A stretch of DNA of 64,000 nucleotides. Source: Podaxis mareebaensis. Lineage: Eukaryota > Basidiomycota > Agaricomycetes > Agaricales > Agaricaceae. The notes under the pieces are model-generated. The model saw nothing but the letters and a program-made list of their open reading frames with translations, had not been told where the DNA came from and ran no database searches. Within the stretch, counting starts at the first letter, position 1. Each line of letters begins with the position of its first letter. Both the position numbers and the translations under genes were made by a program. Location of the stretch: assembly GCA_018524725.1 (NCBI GenBank), contig JAEUWP010000436.1, forward strand, positions 372,001 to 436,000, in the 5' to 3' direction. Shown in pieces: positions 47,920 through 59,733 of this stretch.

Positions 47920-48786
47920 CTATGTGGGTGCGCCCTGATCTGGTAGCCTCTCTATTGCATATTTCCGGTTCACGATGTACATGAGCGGAACGCCTGGAAT
48001 TTGTCGGATGCGCCGTCGAAGTTCGCGGTCGCATGTAGCAACGATGTAGCATTTGTGCGAGGTTACACGCTGGACGAGGCAGTCATCAGCATAGGTACCG
48101 CCGTGTGTGCATGTGAGACGCTCGAATCGTGGGTCGCGTGCAACGCTGAATTCCAGCCAAAGCATAAGTAAAACCTTAAAATTTATGATTAAGCGGTCGA
48201 TCATACCGAAGTGCGACACGGTACTTGTGTCCGAGTTTCTCAAGTTCGGCCATGACGCAGTCTGTTACGCACGGTATACCTGGACACCAGGCGGATCAGA
48301 AATGGGTCATGGGAAAGTAAAGCAGGAGCAGACATTTTGCGTAAAGGCAGTCCATCATGCCGCTGATGAGTTCCAGTTTGTTTTGTAGGCTGAAATTGAT
48401 GAAGTTGGTATCAATGAGAACACGATACGGAGGTACGAGGGCGGTGTTGTGTGCCAAGAAAAGTGAGGATGCGATTTGTGGTCTAGGGAACGAAATATTC
48501 AGTCCGCCAGCACGGCAGTGAAGTTTGTGGTACAAACTCACACTCGGCGAACCGCTTTTTCTTTTGCCTCCTCTTCTTTCTTAGCTTGCTTTGCCTTGTT
48601 TTCCTTTCTATGTTGCCTGTTGTCAGAGACCTAGTGCTGGTTGGAAGTCGACAAATATGCATACAGGCGTATGTCATTGGGGTTCAGCAGGCGCTTGACT
48701 TGCGCAAACTTTCTGGTTTTCTTTGCCTTTCCCTATTGTTAAACTTCAGTAACATTCCTGCCAGAATTTTCAGAATCACGCACCAT
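47920..48786 (-). CDS. FCF1: FCF1/UTP24, PIN-domain rRNA-processing nuclease
   Basis: Predicted 197-residue nucleolar endonuclease of the small-subunit processome that cuts pre-rRNA at the 18S end (sites A1/A2 in yeast). Human FCF1 has 198 residues. Exons: 48784-48786 (only the start codon), 48665-48732, 48542-48616, 48334-48482, 48207-48279 and 47920-48145. The basic N-terminus reads [16 protein letters not shown]. The PIN domain runs from [11 protein letters not shown] (catalytic Asp) through [31 protein letters not shown] (catalytic acids) and [16 protein letters not shown] to [18 protein letters not shown]. The usual GAPRF end is GAPT here. The ATG stands alone before a 51-bp intron. Splicing it restores the family's MGK start, so the choice is well supported. 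Divergent from the PAL gene. Confidence 0.95.
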
Positions 48787-49935
48787 GACGATATCAGTTG
48801 GTGTTGTGTGTAAACACCGAACATCATGACTCTCGACAGACCGAGAGATAGTGGAAATTTTCTTAGGTAAGCGAGTTTGATTGGTTCCAACACACGCCCA
48901 GGATCTGTTGGTTTCCAGTTGCCCCCAAACATTGCTAGTGGATATGGGTGCTCCGGCGACTTGGAGCATTTCGAGATATCATTATGATCACCGTCTCTTA
49001 GCACAGTGTTGCATAACACGAAATTTAACTCAACCATGTACAGGCGCCTGGGAAGCATGAGAAAGCGGCGATTGGCGTATCATAAAACCTCGGAATGCTA
49101 TGTAAAGCACATTTAGCCAGCGTTGCTGACGAGCTGAAACCCGTTCCTAACATCAAAATTAGAACTTGGGCTATGACTATCCTTGAGCCTCGTAAAACGG
49201 GAGCCACGTATGGAATAGGGACATGCTAAGACATAACGGACATAAGGGATGAGAGGCCACGAGGCACTACTGTCTTCTCTCATCCGTTGAGAGCGGGATA
49301 CTGGGGGGTAAAGGGCATTAGGTGTCAGCAGCATTTGTCGCGCCTCAGCGAAGGAGGTGATGACTCGAACGAGATCGTTTCAGAATTCGGAAATTTTTAC
49401 ACCTGCTCAGGACATTGACAATCCGTGTGTCTGCGATGTAATCACTAGATCATTTTTATAGTGCAGTGATCATTATAGACACTGGAGACCGAATGTGTTT
49501 CACCTTGGTCTCGTTGCTGGTGATAATTTAGAGATGGAATTTGCTGTGTGCGGGGCGGCAAGAGGGACCGCATTTTGTGTGCAAGGAATGATTAATGCGG
49601 TAATTTGCAGTTGGGACCGGTTGAAGCTATGCGACGAGATACGGTCCGAGCCAGGTATGTCGTTGACAGGTCGAGCGGACTGGCGATGCTGATGGGCGGG
49701 ACACAGCCTGCGAGCTGGATCGTTATTGACGGGCTCAGAGGAGAAGATCTGGTTTGACAGATCGGGCCGGCCTGAATGAGGAACCCTTTCCTTTCTGGGA
49801 CACTCCTCCTCACATCGGATCTCAGTCCTCTGAAACTCTTCAGCGTATATATACCACTCAGCCCAATGACTCAACCCCAGTACTCCTCTCCCGCTCCGTT
49901 ACCCTACTACTCTCACGCCTTCGCTAATTCAACCT
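48787..49935. promoter_or_regulatory. Divergent promoter region FCF1 / PAL
   Basis: 1149 bp between two start codons on opposite strands. It must contain both promoters. A short upstream ATG frame (49866, 35 codons) overlaps the PAL start out of frame. No further site is supported. Confidence 0.4.
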
Positions 49936-52430
49936 ATGGCAATCCATTCAGAAGCAACCACCGCCATTTCTAGCCGATTTTCCACCACAGAGACCTCCGG
50001 AAAGCAATCACTTTCCGACGAGGTCTTGCGCACATTATCCTTCCGCGCTCCCCAAAAGCAAAATGAGACCAGGTCTCCTTCGCTTCTTGACGCGTTTGTA
50101 CAGTCGTTCAAGGAGCTCGAAGCGTACAAGTTCGTTCATACTCTATTTACTGTACTTCCCATATTCATATCTTTCTAGGAACGGCAAGCCCGTTGTTGTG
50201 GATGGCCAAAATCTTTCGATACCCGCAGTCACAGCGGCGGCCAGGTATCACGCGTCAGTTACGCTCAACGAGTCGCACAGCATCAAAGCCAAGGTGGCTG
50301 GTAGCCGTCGAGTGATAGCCGGCAAGGTAGATTCGGGGACGAGTGTATATGGTGTCTCCACCGGCTTCGGTGGAAGCGCAGATACACGCACCGACCAACC
50401 CATCCTACTTGGCAATGCCCTCCTCCAACATCAACACGCTGGTGTATTACCTTCGTCGCAAGAGCCTCTTGCTGTTCTCCCGCTCAACGATCCTCTCAAC
50501 TCTGCAATGCCCGAATCATGGGTACGCGGTGCCATCCTCATCAGGATGAACTCCCTTATTCGTGGCCACTCCGGCGTTCGATGGGAGCTTATTGAAAAGA
50601 TGAACGAGCTTCTCCAAGCTAACGTAACTCCACTCGTACCCTTGCGTGGCAGTATTTCGGCCTCTGGAGGTAGGCGATACAACATCAAAGTTGTTCATTG
50701 ATCTCATCAAGTTTTAATTTAGACCTGTCGCCCTTGTCCTACATTGCTGGTACATTGATTGGCAACCCCTCTATTCGCTGCTTTGACGGACCCCCGGCGT
50801 TCGGCGGTCGCAAGATTGTCTCATCATGCGAAGCACTCGCCGCTCATGGTATTGAACCCATCCCTCTCGCGTCCAAGGAACATCTTGGCATCCTCAATGG
50901 CACGGCTTTCTCCGCCTCCGTTGCTGCTCTTGCATTGAACGACGCAGTTCACATGGCTTTGCTCACACAAGTTTGTACGGCAATGGGAACTGAGGCCCTT
51001 GCAGGCACCCGCGGCTCTTACGACCCATTTATCCACGACGTTTGTCGTCCTCATCCAGGACAGGTGAGCCTCGATGCATGCATTTTTGGTGTCGCCAGAG
51101 ATCTGATACTTGATTGCCCAGGTTGAGGCTGCGAAGAATATTTGGAATCTCCTTGAAGGAAGCACATTCGCCCAGATGCACGAAGAAGAAGTAACGATTG
51201 AAGAGGATGAGGGTGTTCTCCGTCAAGACCGTTATCCTTTGCGCACCGCACCCCAATTTGTCGGGCCCCAGATCGAAGACTTGCTCGAGTCCTTGAAGAC
51301 CATCACCCTTGAGTGCAACTCAAGTAAGCTCGTCTTTATTCTCTCATAACCATCCGACTGATCGGCCTTAAGCCACCGATAACCCTCTCGTTGATGGCGA
51401 GACTGGCACTGTTCACAATGGTGGTAACTTCCAAGCAATGGCCGTCACCAACGTTATGGAAAAGACGAGGCTTGCTTTGCACCACATGGGAAAACTTCTC
51501 TTTGCTCAATGTGCTGAGCTCGTCAATCCCGCGATGAACCGCGGCTTGCCTCCTTCCCTCGCTGCCACCGATCCTTCCCTCAACTATCACTGCAAGGGAA
51601 TTGATATCGGTACTGCTGCTTATGTCGCCGAACTCGGGTACCTGGCAAACCCCGTTTCCACACACATTCAATCGGCAGAAATGCACAATCAGGCAGTCAA
51701 GTGAGGAAACTTCTCAAATATCTCAGTCAGCATAGTAGCTAATTCGTATCCTAGCTCTCTGGCGTTAATTTCCGCTCGACAAACCATTGCCGCACTGGAG
51801 ACGCTTTCAATTCTCGTCTCTTCCTATCTTTACGCACTCTGCCAAGCGATGGACTTGCGTGCGATGCAGTCGGAGTTCCTCGAAGGCTTACACAAGATTG
51901 TGTCGGAAGAGATGGAGGCTTCGTTTGGTTCATTCCTGCAGGATGATGAGAAATCCAAGTTAATCTCCAAGGTCTTCAAGACTATGCGCGAAACTCACGA
52001 CGCCACAAGTACCATGGATGCCCAGGAGCGTATGCAAAAAATTGCCGCGTCAAGTACAACCATCCTCCTAGACTACATCACCGGTCCTGCATTTGGCAAC
52101 TTCGAGGCCGCAGGCCCTGCGCTTAGCGGTATCCCTGCATTCCGTTCTCGTGTCGCTAGCCGAGCCAACGTACTTCTTGATGTTCTTCGGCGCGAGTACC
52201 TTTCCGGCGAGCGTGGTCCTGCACCGGCCAGCAGGTACTTGAACCGGACTAGGCCCGTGTACGAGTTCGTGAGGAAGGAACTTGGGATTAGGATGCATGG
52301 CTCAGAGAACTATAGCCGATTTGCAAATGGATTGGGTGTTGACGACGTCACCATTGGCCAGAACGTCTCGCTCATCCACGAGGCCATTCGTGACGGCAAG
52401 ATGCAGTCCGTTATCGTTAACCTCTTCTGA
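49936..52430 (+). CDS. PAL: Phenylalanine ammonia-lyase
   Basis: Predicted 743-residue enzyme that deaminates L-phenylalanine to trans-cinnamate in the cytosol, of typical fungal length. Exons: 49936-50129, 50179-50669, 50723-51063, 51122-51323, 51373-51700 and 51755-52430, frame exact. The catalytic Tyr lies in [13 protein letters not shown]. The Ala-Ser-Gly triad that cyclises to the MIO cofactor lies in [18 protein letters not shown], and an intron separates ASG from the following Asp codon. Other family stretches: [43 protein letters not shown] and [17 protein letters not shown] shielding-domain segment ([14 protein letters not shown]) near residues 570-640 is of the eukaryotic PAL type, absent from bacterial histidine ammonia-lyases. 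An additional tyrosine-ammonia-lyase activity cannot be excluded by eye. Confidence 0.95.
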
Positions 52431-53348
52431 GATATACCCCTCATCCCCTTTGCGATGACCCCTCGCTTTGTATTCCCTTCTGCCAATTCTATTTTTGTCC
52501 TCGCACCATTGTTTTTATCGCACCAGTCATACAGCCATACACTTGTTACCCTCCATACCTACACAACCATAGAATATCTTAATTTAGCATATGCGGAAAT
52601 CGGGAATATAATACCTTGTGTATATTTAACCCTGTAGTGAATACAGAACTTCCACCATTACGCGAGCCGCATGGTAGCTGAGAGTGTTTGAGCGACTAAC
52701 GGATCTTGAAGTGGAATTTTGAGCGAGTGTGAACGCCACCGGATCTAGGGATGGGAGACTGATTTGGCTGCATTATCAGACTCACGTGGCGACTCCTTGT
52801 CTTTCCATCCTGTTGTCCCTAGAGGATCACTTTGGTTGGTCCATTCACAGCCATTACGCAGTGGGTACTCTATTCATTCATGAACAAAATGAAAAGGGAT
52901 TCTGACGTCAGACTATGAACAGATACCTCACTCTCTAGCCCTACTACAAGATCAAATAGCAATTCTGACGAGCCAAGAGGACCGTTGCGGACCTGTAATC
53001 TAGTATGTGTCGATGATCCTGGTGATTTCCAGTGAACAATAACTCCTTCAAGGACAACGAAGTTCGAATCAATCTCTTAGGGGACTGTCCATTACTGACC
53101 CAACACACGAGTGATAAACGATTCATCCAACTTGGTTCTTGACGTATTCCCTTGGCCCAAGGCAACCGCATCAGAACGCCGAGGACAAGCACAACTCTAG
53201 TACATACCATATACATAACTTGTCGGTATCACAAGCCTCGGGCTGCGATTATCGAGCTGCTTACATGATCCTCCCGAGCGAGCAAAAACATTCTGGCGAC
53301 CTTTTCCACCAAACCTCTACCCCAAGGATCCGGCTCTCAGGACAGGAA
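52431..53348. other. Intergenic spacer
   Basis: About 0.9 kb between the PAL stop and the FAD-oxidoreductase start. It holds the PAL 3' region and the next gene's promoter. No coding or repeat feature is recognised. Confidence 0.4.
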
Positions 53349-55547
53349 ATGAACTCAGGTGCTGCTGTTGACGTGAGTTTGGTTATTAGTGGACTTGGCA
53401 TTGGTGTTGAATATGACTTTGGGCAACAAGGTGGATTCGAGCGGTCCATCTGCTGGAGTCACTGGACATGACGACAATGAGCTCCGTGATGACGGAGTTT
53501 CTAACGCCGCTGGCGCCTTCTTGCGAGAAGGCCCTCCAGAGGAGCAAGATGGTGTACAGGACCCACGGGTGGTTATTGTTGGCGCTGGTTGTTTTGGACT
53601 TTCCACGGCGTACCATTTGTTGATGCGTGGATATGGAGATGTTACTGTGCTTGACCGGTCGCCCGTTCTGCCTGCTCCTGATGCGTCGAGTAATGATATC
53701 AACAGAAGTGGGTTCTCTATCTTTCCTCTCTTGATACAGCTCGCTGTTTGCACGTCGACAGCAGCCCGTCTAGAACTTTCTGCTCTTTGAATTGAGTCCG
53801 GGACATGTTGCTGATTTGTTGGATATTGATCTTTCAGTTGTCCGGTCCTCGTATAACGATAAGTTTTACGCCGAGCTGGCGCGTGAAGCGATAGACGCGT
53901 GGAGAGATAGAAAATTTTGGGGCGATACCTATCATGAGTGCGTTCTTTCCAAGATCCGAAATCCAATCCCCACTCGTTTGCGCTTTCATACGTATTCACA
54001 CTTTAGGCGGTTTCTCTGTTCCCTGACGTTCTGTGACTTGCAATTGGCTGCCTGTGCTCCTATTCACGGCTTGACGGCTTGATTACACCTCCCTGCCTTG
54101 TGCCAACTTTCCCCACGCAAGATCCGGTGTGCTTGTTTTGGGCTATGATAACTCTGCAGAAGAGGGTCCAGAAGAGGGCGGAGGGAATTACGGAGGAGAT
54201 GACGTCGTCCCTGCAATTGGGTCGTCGACGTACGCGGACGAGTCGTTCGCGAACGACCTTGAGCTTGGATGTATCCTTGTGCCTCTTCCAGACCCGGCGT
54301 CAATTCGCTCGGCGTTCCCTTCCGGCGTCCGGACTGGATCATTTGAGGGAGATGGCATGGGTTCCCAGCGTCGGATGGGATATATCAACCGTGACGGTGG
54401 TTGGGCCGACGCAGGTCAAGGTGTTAAAATTCTGCTATCTGAGGTCAAGAGGCTTGGGGCGAAAATCTATCCTGCAAAGTCCGTCTCCAAAATCAGAAAA
54501 GAAAATGGGAACGCAACGGGTGTATCGTGCACTGATGGTACCGCTTTCGATGCTGACTTGGTCATAATCGCTACTGGTGCTTGGACGCCTTCCGCGTTCC
54601 CGGACCTGAACTTACAGGGAAAATGCCTGGCGACGGGGTAAACAATGTTTTTATCGCTATATTTTAACACGGAACTGACGGTAAACCCGACTCGATTAGA
54701 CATTGTGTTGCTATGATCCAGCTCACGGAGGAAGAAGCAGAGCAATACGAAGACTGTCCCGTAGTTCTTGACTTCGCATCTGGGTTCTATGTTTTTCCAG
54801 TGCGTTGGAATTCCATCTTGTGGCTCAGAGGGTGTTAACTGAACCACTTGACAAGCCTACGGCCAAAAATATTCTCAAATTGGCCATTCACGGCCCAGGT
54901 TTTACACATAGGACGGATGGCGGTATATCAACACCACGGACCCTCTTATCTAACCCTGATAACGGTTTGGCCATACCAAAAGAATCCCTTCAGCAACTTC
55001 GGAATAGTCTGCGCGAAGTCTACCCGGATCTTGCTGACAAGCCATTTTGTAGCACTCGTCTTTGTTGGTACGCCCGATCTCTCTCCTTTGTCCACATGGC
55101 ATTTGGGCACCTACGTTCGAAACTTTTCCATTTCATGCCAGTTTTCAATCATGGAACTTGGGATGACATACACGTTCTATTTTAGGTACAACGATACCCC
55201 CGATGGTGATTGGGTTATCGGAAGGCATCCCGTGGTTCGCAATCTTATCCTCGCCACGGCTGGGAGTGGACATGCATACAAGGTAAGTTGGTGATCGTTG
55301 AATTGCTCTCGGCTTCTTTTATCGTTACTGTTCGTCGCCACTAATATCTCTCTTCTAGTTCCTTCCCGTAATCGGCCGCCTAGTAGCGGACCTTATTGAG
55401 GATAATTTGGAACCTGCGTTTGTCAAGAAATTCGCTCTGAACCGAGTTCATGGTCGCGTGGATACTTCTCGTTCAGGGGTAGCCTCGGAACTTGACCTGA
55501 ACCAGCTCTGTTCACCAGCCGATCTTGGCGCGCCGAGCTATGTTTGA
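53349..55547 (+). CDS. FAD-dependent amine oxidase, fructosyl-amino-acid/sarcosine oxidase type
   Basis: Predicted 504-residue DAO-family flavoprotein. Exons: 53349-53372, 53431-53707, 53838-53937, 54122-54637, 54700-54799, 54856-55067, 55186-55282 and 55359-55547. The FAD-binding motif is VVIVGAGCFGLSTAYHLL (GxGxxG), followed by VLDRSPVLPAPDASSNDINR. It continues with RSSYNDKFYAELAREAI, MGYINRDGGWADAGQGVKILL, ADLVIIATGAWTPS, CWYNDTPDGDWVIGRHP and the C-terminal FAD contact ATAGSGHAYKFLPVIGRLVAD. This pattern fits fungal fructosyl-amine (Amadoriase) or related sarcosine/saccharopine-type oxidases; the substrate cannot be told. The start is uncertain: ATG 53349 with a 58-bp intron, or ATG 53413 read straight on (502 residues). 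Both keep frame. About 60 N-terminal residues look disordered. Confidence 0.85.
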
Positions 55548-55786
55548 ACCGTTTTCAGGCAGCGTACCTCTTGAGTACCACATGTAAAGTAGTTCACCAT
55601 CGTGTATCCCCTTACACCACCAGGGAAAAAATTATGAAAACAAGAAAAGGGTCTAGATTCATGTTTCTACGATAATATATTTACATATGGGAACGACAAA
55701 CACTTTTTCTTTCCTCAGTAACACTAGTCCACTTCATAATTAGCATAATCACCCCACATCCTCCGCAGTCCCATTCCTCTTTTTTT

Positions 55787-58700
55787 TTATGCCCGCGAAC
55801 CAACGAACTCGCGCCACGAACGCACTTCTGGGGGTATACGGCCTTCAGTATATCCTCTCAACCCTCCCTGGGGTATCTTCTTAGCCAAAGCCTCCACGAA
55901 TAACAATGCAGTTTGAGGGTTATTCAAGAGAGGGAGGCCAAAGTCGACAGCGTTTCTGTATTAGTGGGATGGATGGTCAGTAGGCCGTTTTCATCCAAAG
56001 ACACCGATCAAGCTAACCGTCTGGCAACGTAGTCTTCATCAGTAAAGCTCTGTCCCCGCGAACGAGCGATGTTGATCACGCATTGGATTTCGTACTCGTC
56101 AAACACCTCCCGAAGCTTACGTTTATCGGTTTTGGGGAAGAAGATGCGTTTAGCGGTAACGTAGGGGATGCTGTTGAGGGATTCCTCGACGACAGGAGAG
56201 GAACAGTAGAGCTTGAAACCGAGATCCTGTAGTTTCTTTGCGATAGTGGCCATTTCGGGCTTGGTCACATCGCCGCCAATCAGCACGCCAGAATTGGCCT
56301 TGGGAACCTTGAAGCCAGTGGTACTTAGGAGGGAGGCCCAGTAAGCCTCGTGGATATCCTTGCCGAAGGAAGCGACTTCGCCAGTACTCGCCATTTCTAT
56401 AAATATCGTAAGTGTCACTGGAAACGATATGAAGCAGGCGACCTGACTTACCGACGCCGAGGAAAGGGTCAGCACCGCCGAGGCGAGTCCAGGAGAATTG
56501 GGCCACCTTAATGGAAGTGTAATCACGCTTCTTGGCCATCAAGTCGACGGGCTCGGGAACCTGGTGGCCAGTGATAGCAGCGGTAGCAGTCTCGATGAAA
56601 TTATGGCCGAGGACCTTTGAGACGAAGGGGAACGAACGAGAGGCACGGAGGTTGCACTCAATGACCTTGAGCTCAGCTTCCTCTCCATTTTCAGCGGGCC
56701 TCCTGATGATCTGCATGTTATAAGGACCAGAGATCTTGAAGGCAGCAGCAACCTTCTCGGCGATGACCTTCAAGCGAGCCATATCACCCTCGCTAAGGGA
56801 GAAAGGAGGAAGGACGAGGGTGGCATCACCGGAGTGAACACCAGCGTTCTCGACGTGTTCGGAAATGGCGTGAATGAGAAGCTTGCCCTTGTATGCGACG
56901 GCGTCGACATCGATCTCTTGAGCTCCATCGATGAACTTGGTAATGACGACAGGGTGCAGAGGTGAGACATCAGCAGCCTTGGAAAGTTTCTCCTCAAGCT
57001 CTTCTTCCGCGTAGACGACGTTCATGGCAGCACCGGACAAAACGTATGAGGGGCGGATCAAGACCGGGTAACTTAGTAGCGATGTTCAGTTGATGGACCA
57101 TTGCTAGAGCGCATGCCGGCAACTTACGAGACTTTGTTGGCGAAGGCCTTTGCAGCCTCGAGAGAGTTGACTTCGCTCCATTCAGGCTGATCAACACCAA
57201 TGCTATCAAGAACCGACGAGAATTTGTGACGATCCTCGGCCATGTCGATCTGTTCGGGATCAGTGCCGAGAACCTTGATACCGGCGTGCTTGAGGCGCAA
57301 AGCGATGTTTTGGGGAAGTTGGCCTAGCCAGCCAATGAATTAAAATGCCACACAAAGATCGTTGAGTTGATGTCGACGTACCACCAACACTGACGATAGC
57401 GCCCTGAGCACCCTCAAGTTCGTAGATATCCATGACACGCTCATAACCGAGCTCTTCGAAATAGAGACGATCAGCCTCGTCGAAGTCAGTTGAGACAGTC
57501 TCCGGGTTGTAGTTGACCATGATCGTCTTCTTGCCCATGTCCCTGAGTTTCCTGGCGCAGGTAACAGCACACCAATCGAACTCGACACTGCTTCCGATGC
57601 GATAGACACCACTACCAAGAACCATAGTACCGTTTTCATCGAACTTGACGTCATGCTCAGATGCGTTGTAAGTAGTGTAAAGGTAGTTGGTGTGGGCGGG
57701 GTATTCAGCAGCGAGGGTGTCGATACGCTTGACGAAAGGAGTGATACCCAGGGCTTTGCGAGCGGCGCGAACAGTTTCCTCGGTAGTATTGACGAGATCC
57801 GCGATTTGAGCATCAGCGAAACCCATACGCTTCGCACGAAGCATAAGGTCGTAGTCGATATTCTCAATAGAGCCGGCAGCCTTCAGTGCATGGTGAGTCT
57901 GGACGATGTTGTCGATCTTGTACAGATACCACTGTAACGCAGCGTTAGGTCGTCATTTAGGGACGAGACAACGACAAAATAAACCTTGTCAATTTTGGTC
58001 AAATCGTGAATTTGGTCGACGGTGTAGCTCTTCTTGTACATGGCGTAGGCAATGGCAAACAACCGCATATCCGTAGGTCTCGAGAGTGCCCTATCAAGGT
58101 CTTCGGGGGCGACGTAAGCTTCGAAACCTTTCCAACGGGGATCAACTTGACGGATGGCCTTTTGCAAACTCTCCTCAAAGGTGCGACCGATAGCCATGAC
58201 TTCACCGACGGACTTCATCGAAGAGCCAACCTCACGGTTTACATGCGACGAGAACTTGGCAAGATCCCACTTGGGAATTTTGGTCACGATGTAATCCAGT
58301 GAAGGCTCAAAGCAAGCGGTGGTGGTCTTGGTAACAGCATTGGGCAGTTCAGGGAGAGTGTGACCGAGAGCAATCTTGGCGGCAGTATAAGCGAGAGGAT
58401 AACCGGTAGCCTTGGAAGCCAGAGCAGATGAACGACTCAGACTACGGAAGTCATTTGTTAGAGCGGAACGGTCGATAGAGAACGAAGGAGCATACCGAGC
58501 ATTAACTTCGATGACACAGTATTCCCTGGACTTGGGGTTCAAAGCGTACTGAATGTTACATTCACCGACGACACCGAGGTGCCTGATGACTTTGAGGGCC
58601 GCGCTTCGCAACATGTGGTATTCATCGTCCGGAAGGGTTTGGGACGGAGCTACAACAATGGAGTCACCAGTGTGAGTGCCAAGGGGGTCGAAGTTCTCCA

Positions 58701-59733
58701 TGTTGCAGCAGATGATAGTGTTCTATCAGGCAAAAAAGGGTAAATATCAGAACAGAATTGATAGCTCGCGAATCACACACGTCTGCGCCATCTCGAACGA
58801 CCTCATATTCCAATTCCTTCCAACCTTTCATACTCCGCTCGATGAGCACCTGAGGGCTCAGACTGAGACTCTTTGCAGAGAGATCACGGAGTTCGTCGGG
58901 GTTGTTAGCAAAGCCAGAACCAAGTCCTCCAAGAGTGAAGGCCGAACGCAAAATGACCGGATAACCAATTTCCTCGGCAGCAGCGAGAGCATCCTTGACA
59001 GAAGAAACCGCGGTGGATTGAGCGACAGGAATGTCAATTTCTGAATGTGTTCTATTCTTAGCGAAGTGTCACGGGATCAATTCAGGATTCGCGTACCTTT
59101 AAGTGCTTGGACAAAGAGATCGCGATCTTCCGATACTTCAAGAGTACGAATCGGTGTTCCCAGTACCTTTACCCCAAGACGTTCCAAAATACCCATGCGG
59201 TCAAGTCCAATGCCGACATTGAGGGCACTCTGTCCCCCGAATGTAAGAAGAATGCCATCAGGGCGTTCCTTCTCAAGCACATACGCGACATAGTCGACGG
59301 TAATTGGCAGGAAGTAGACTTCTGACGCCAATTGATGTGACGTCTGCCATGTCGCAATGTTAGGATTGATGAGAACAGCCTCAACACCCTCCTCATGGAG
59401 TGCCTTGAGCGCCTGGGAACCAGAGTAGTCGAACTCTCCAGCTTGTCCAATACTGAGGCCCCCACTGCCAACGACAACGACCTTCTTAACATCAGGACGG
59501 GGGAGTTTTGGGAGAACTTTTGCAGAAATTTTTCGTGCGAGTTCGGAGGGGGAGTTGAGGACGTGTTCACCCTCCTTGGGCGCATATGAACCTACGGCAG
59601 GTGCAGCTACCGCACGGAGAGGCTGAGAGGGCCCAAAGGCATAGCGAGCGACGACGGAAGACGAGTGGAAAGAGCGAACAGAGGGCCTTACGATGCCCCT
59701 CAACCAGGCGGACCTCAGTCCTGGAAGGCTCAT
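55787..59733 (-). CDS. CPA2: Carbamoyl-phosphate synthase, arginine-specific large subunit (mitochondrial)
   Basis: Predicted 1164-residue synthetase subunit that makes carbamoyl phosphate from ammonia, bicarbonate and two ATP, for arginine synthesis. Exons: 59097-59733, 58781-59040, 58496-58722, 57985-58441, 57382-57931, 57128-57323, 56452-57071, 56018-56396 and 55787-55955, frame exact. The N-terminus ([20 protein letters not shown]) is an amphipathic Arg/Ser-rich presequence, matching the mitochondrial arginine-type enzyme of fungi rather than the Ura2 fusion. The first ATP-grasp half holds [30 protein letters not shown] and [17 protein letters not shown]. The second half has YEELGYE-like [31 protein letters not shown] and [17 protein letters not shown]. 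The C-terminal regulatory domain follows ([15 protein letters not shown]). A TGACTC site lies upstream. Confidence 0.95.

Noticed and set aside
56397..56451. Apparent frameshift in the CPSase large subunit
   Set aside because: Explained by a normal 55-bp GT-AG intron between FLGV and EMASTGEV; the joined frame is exact.
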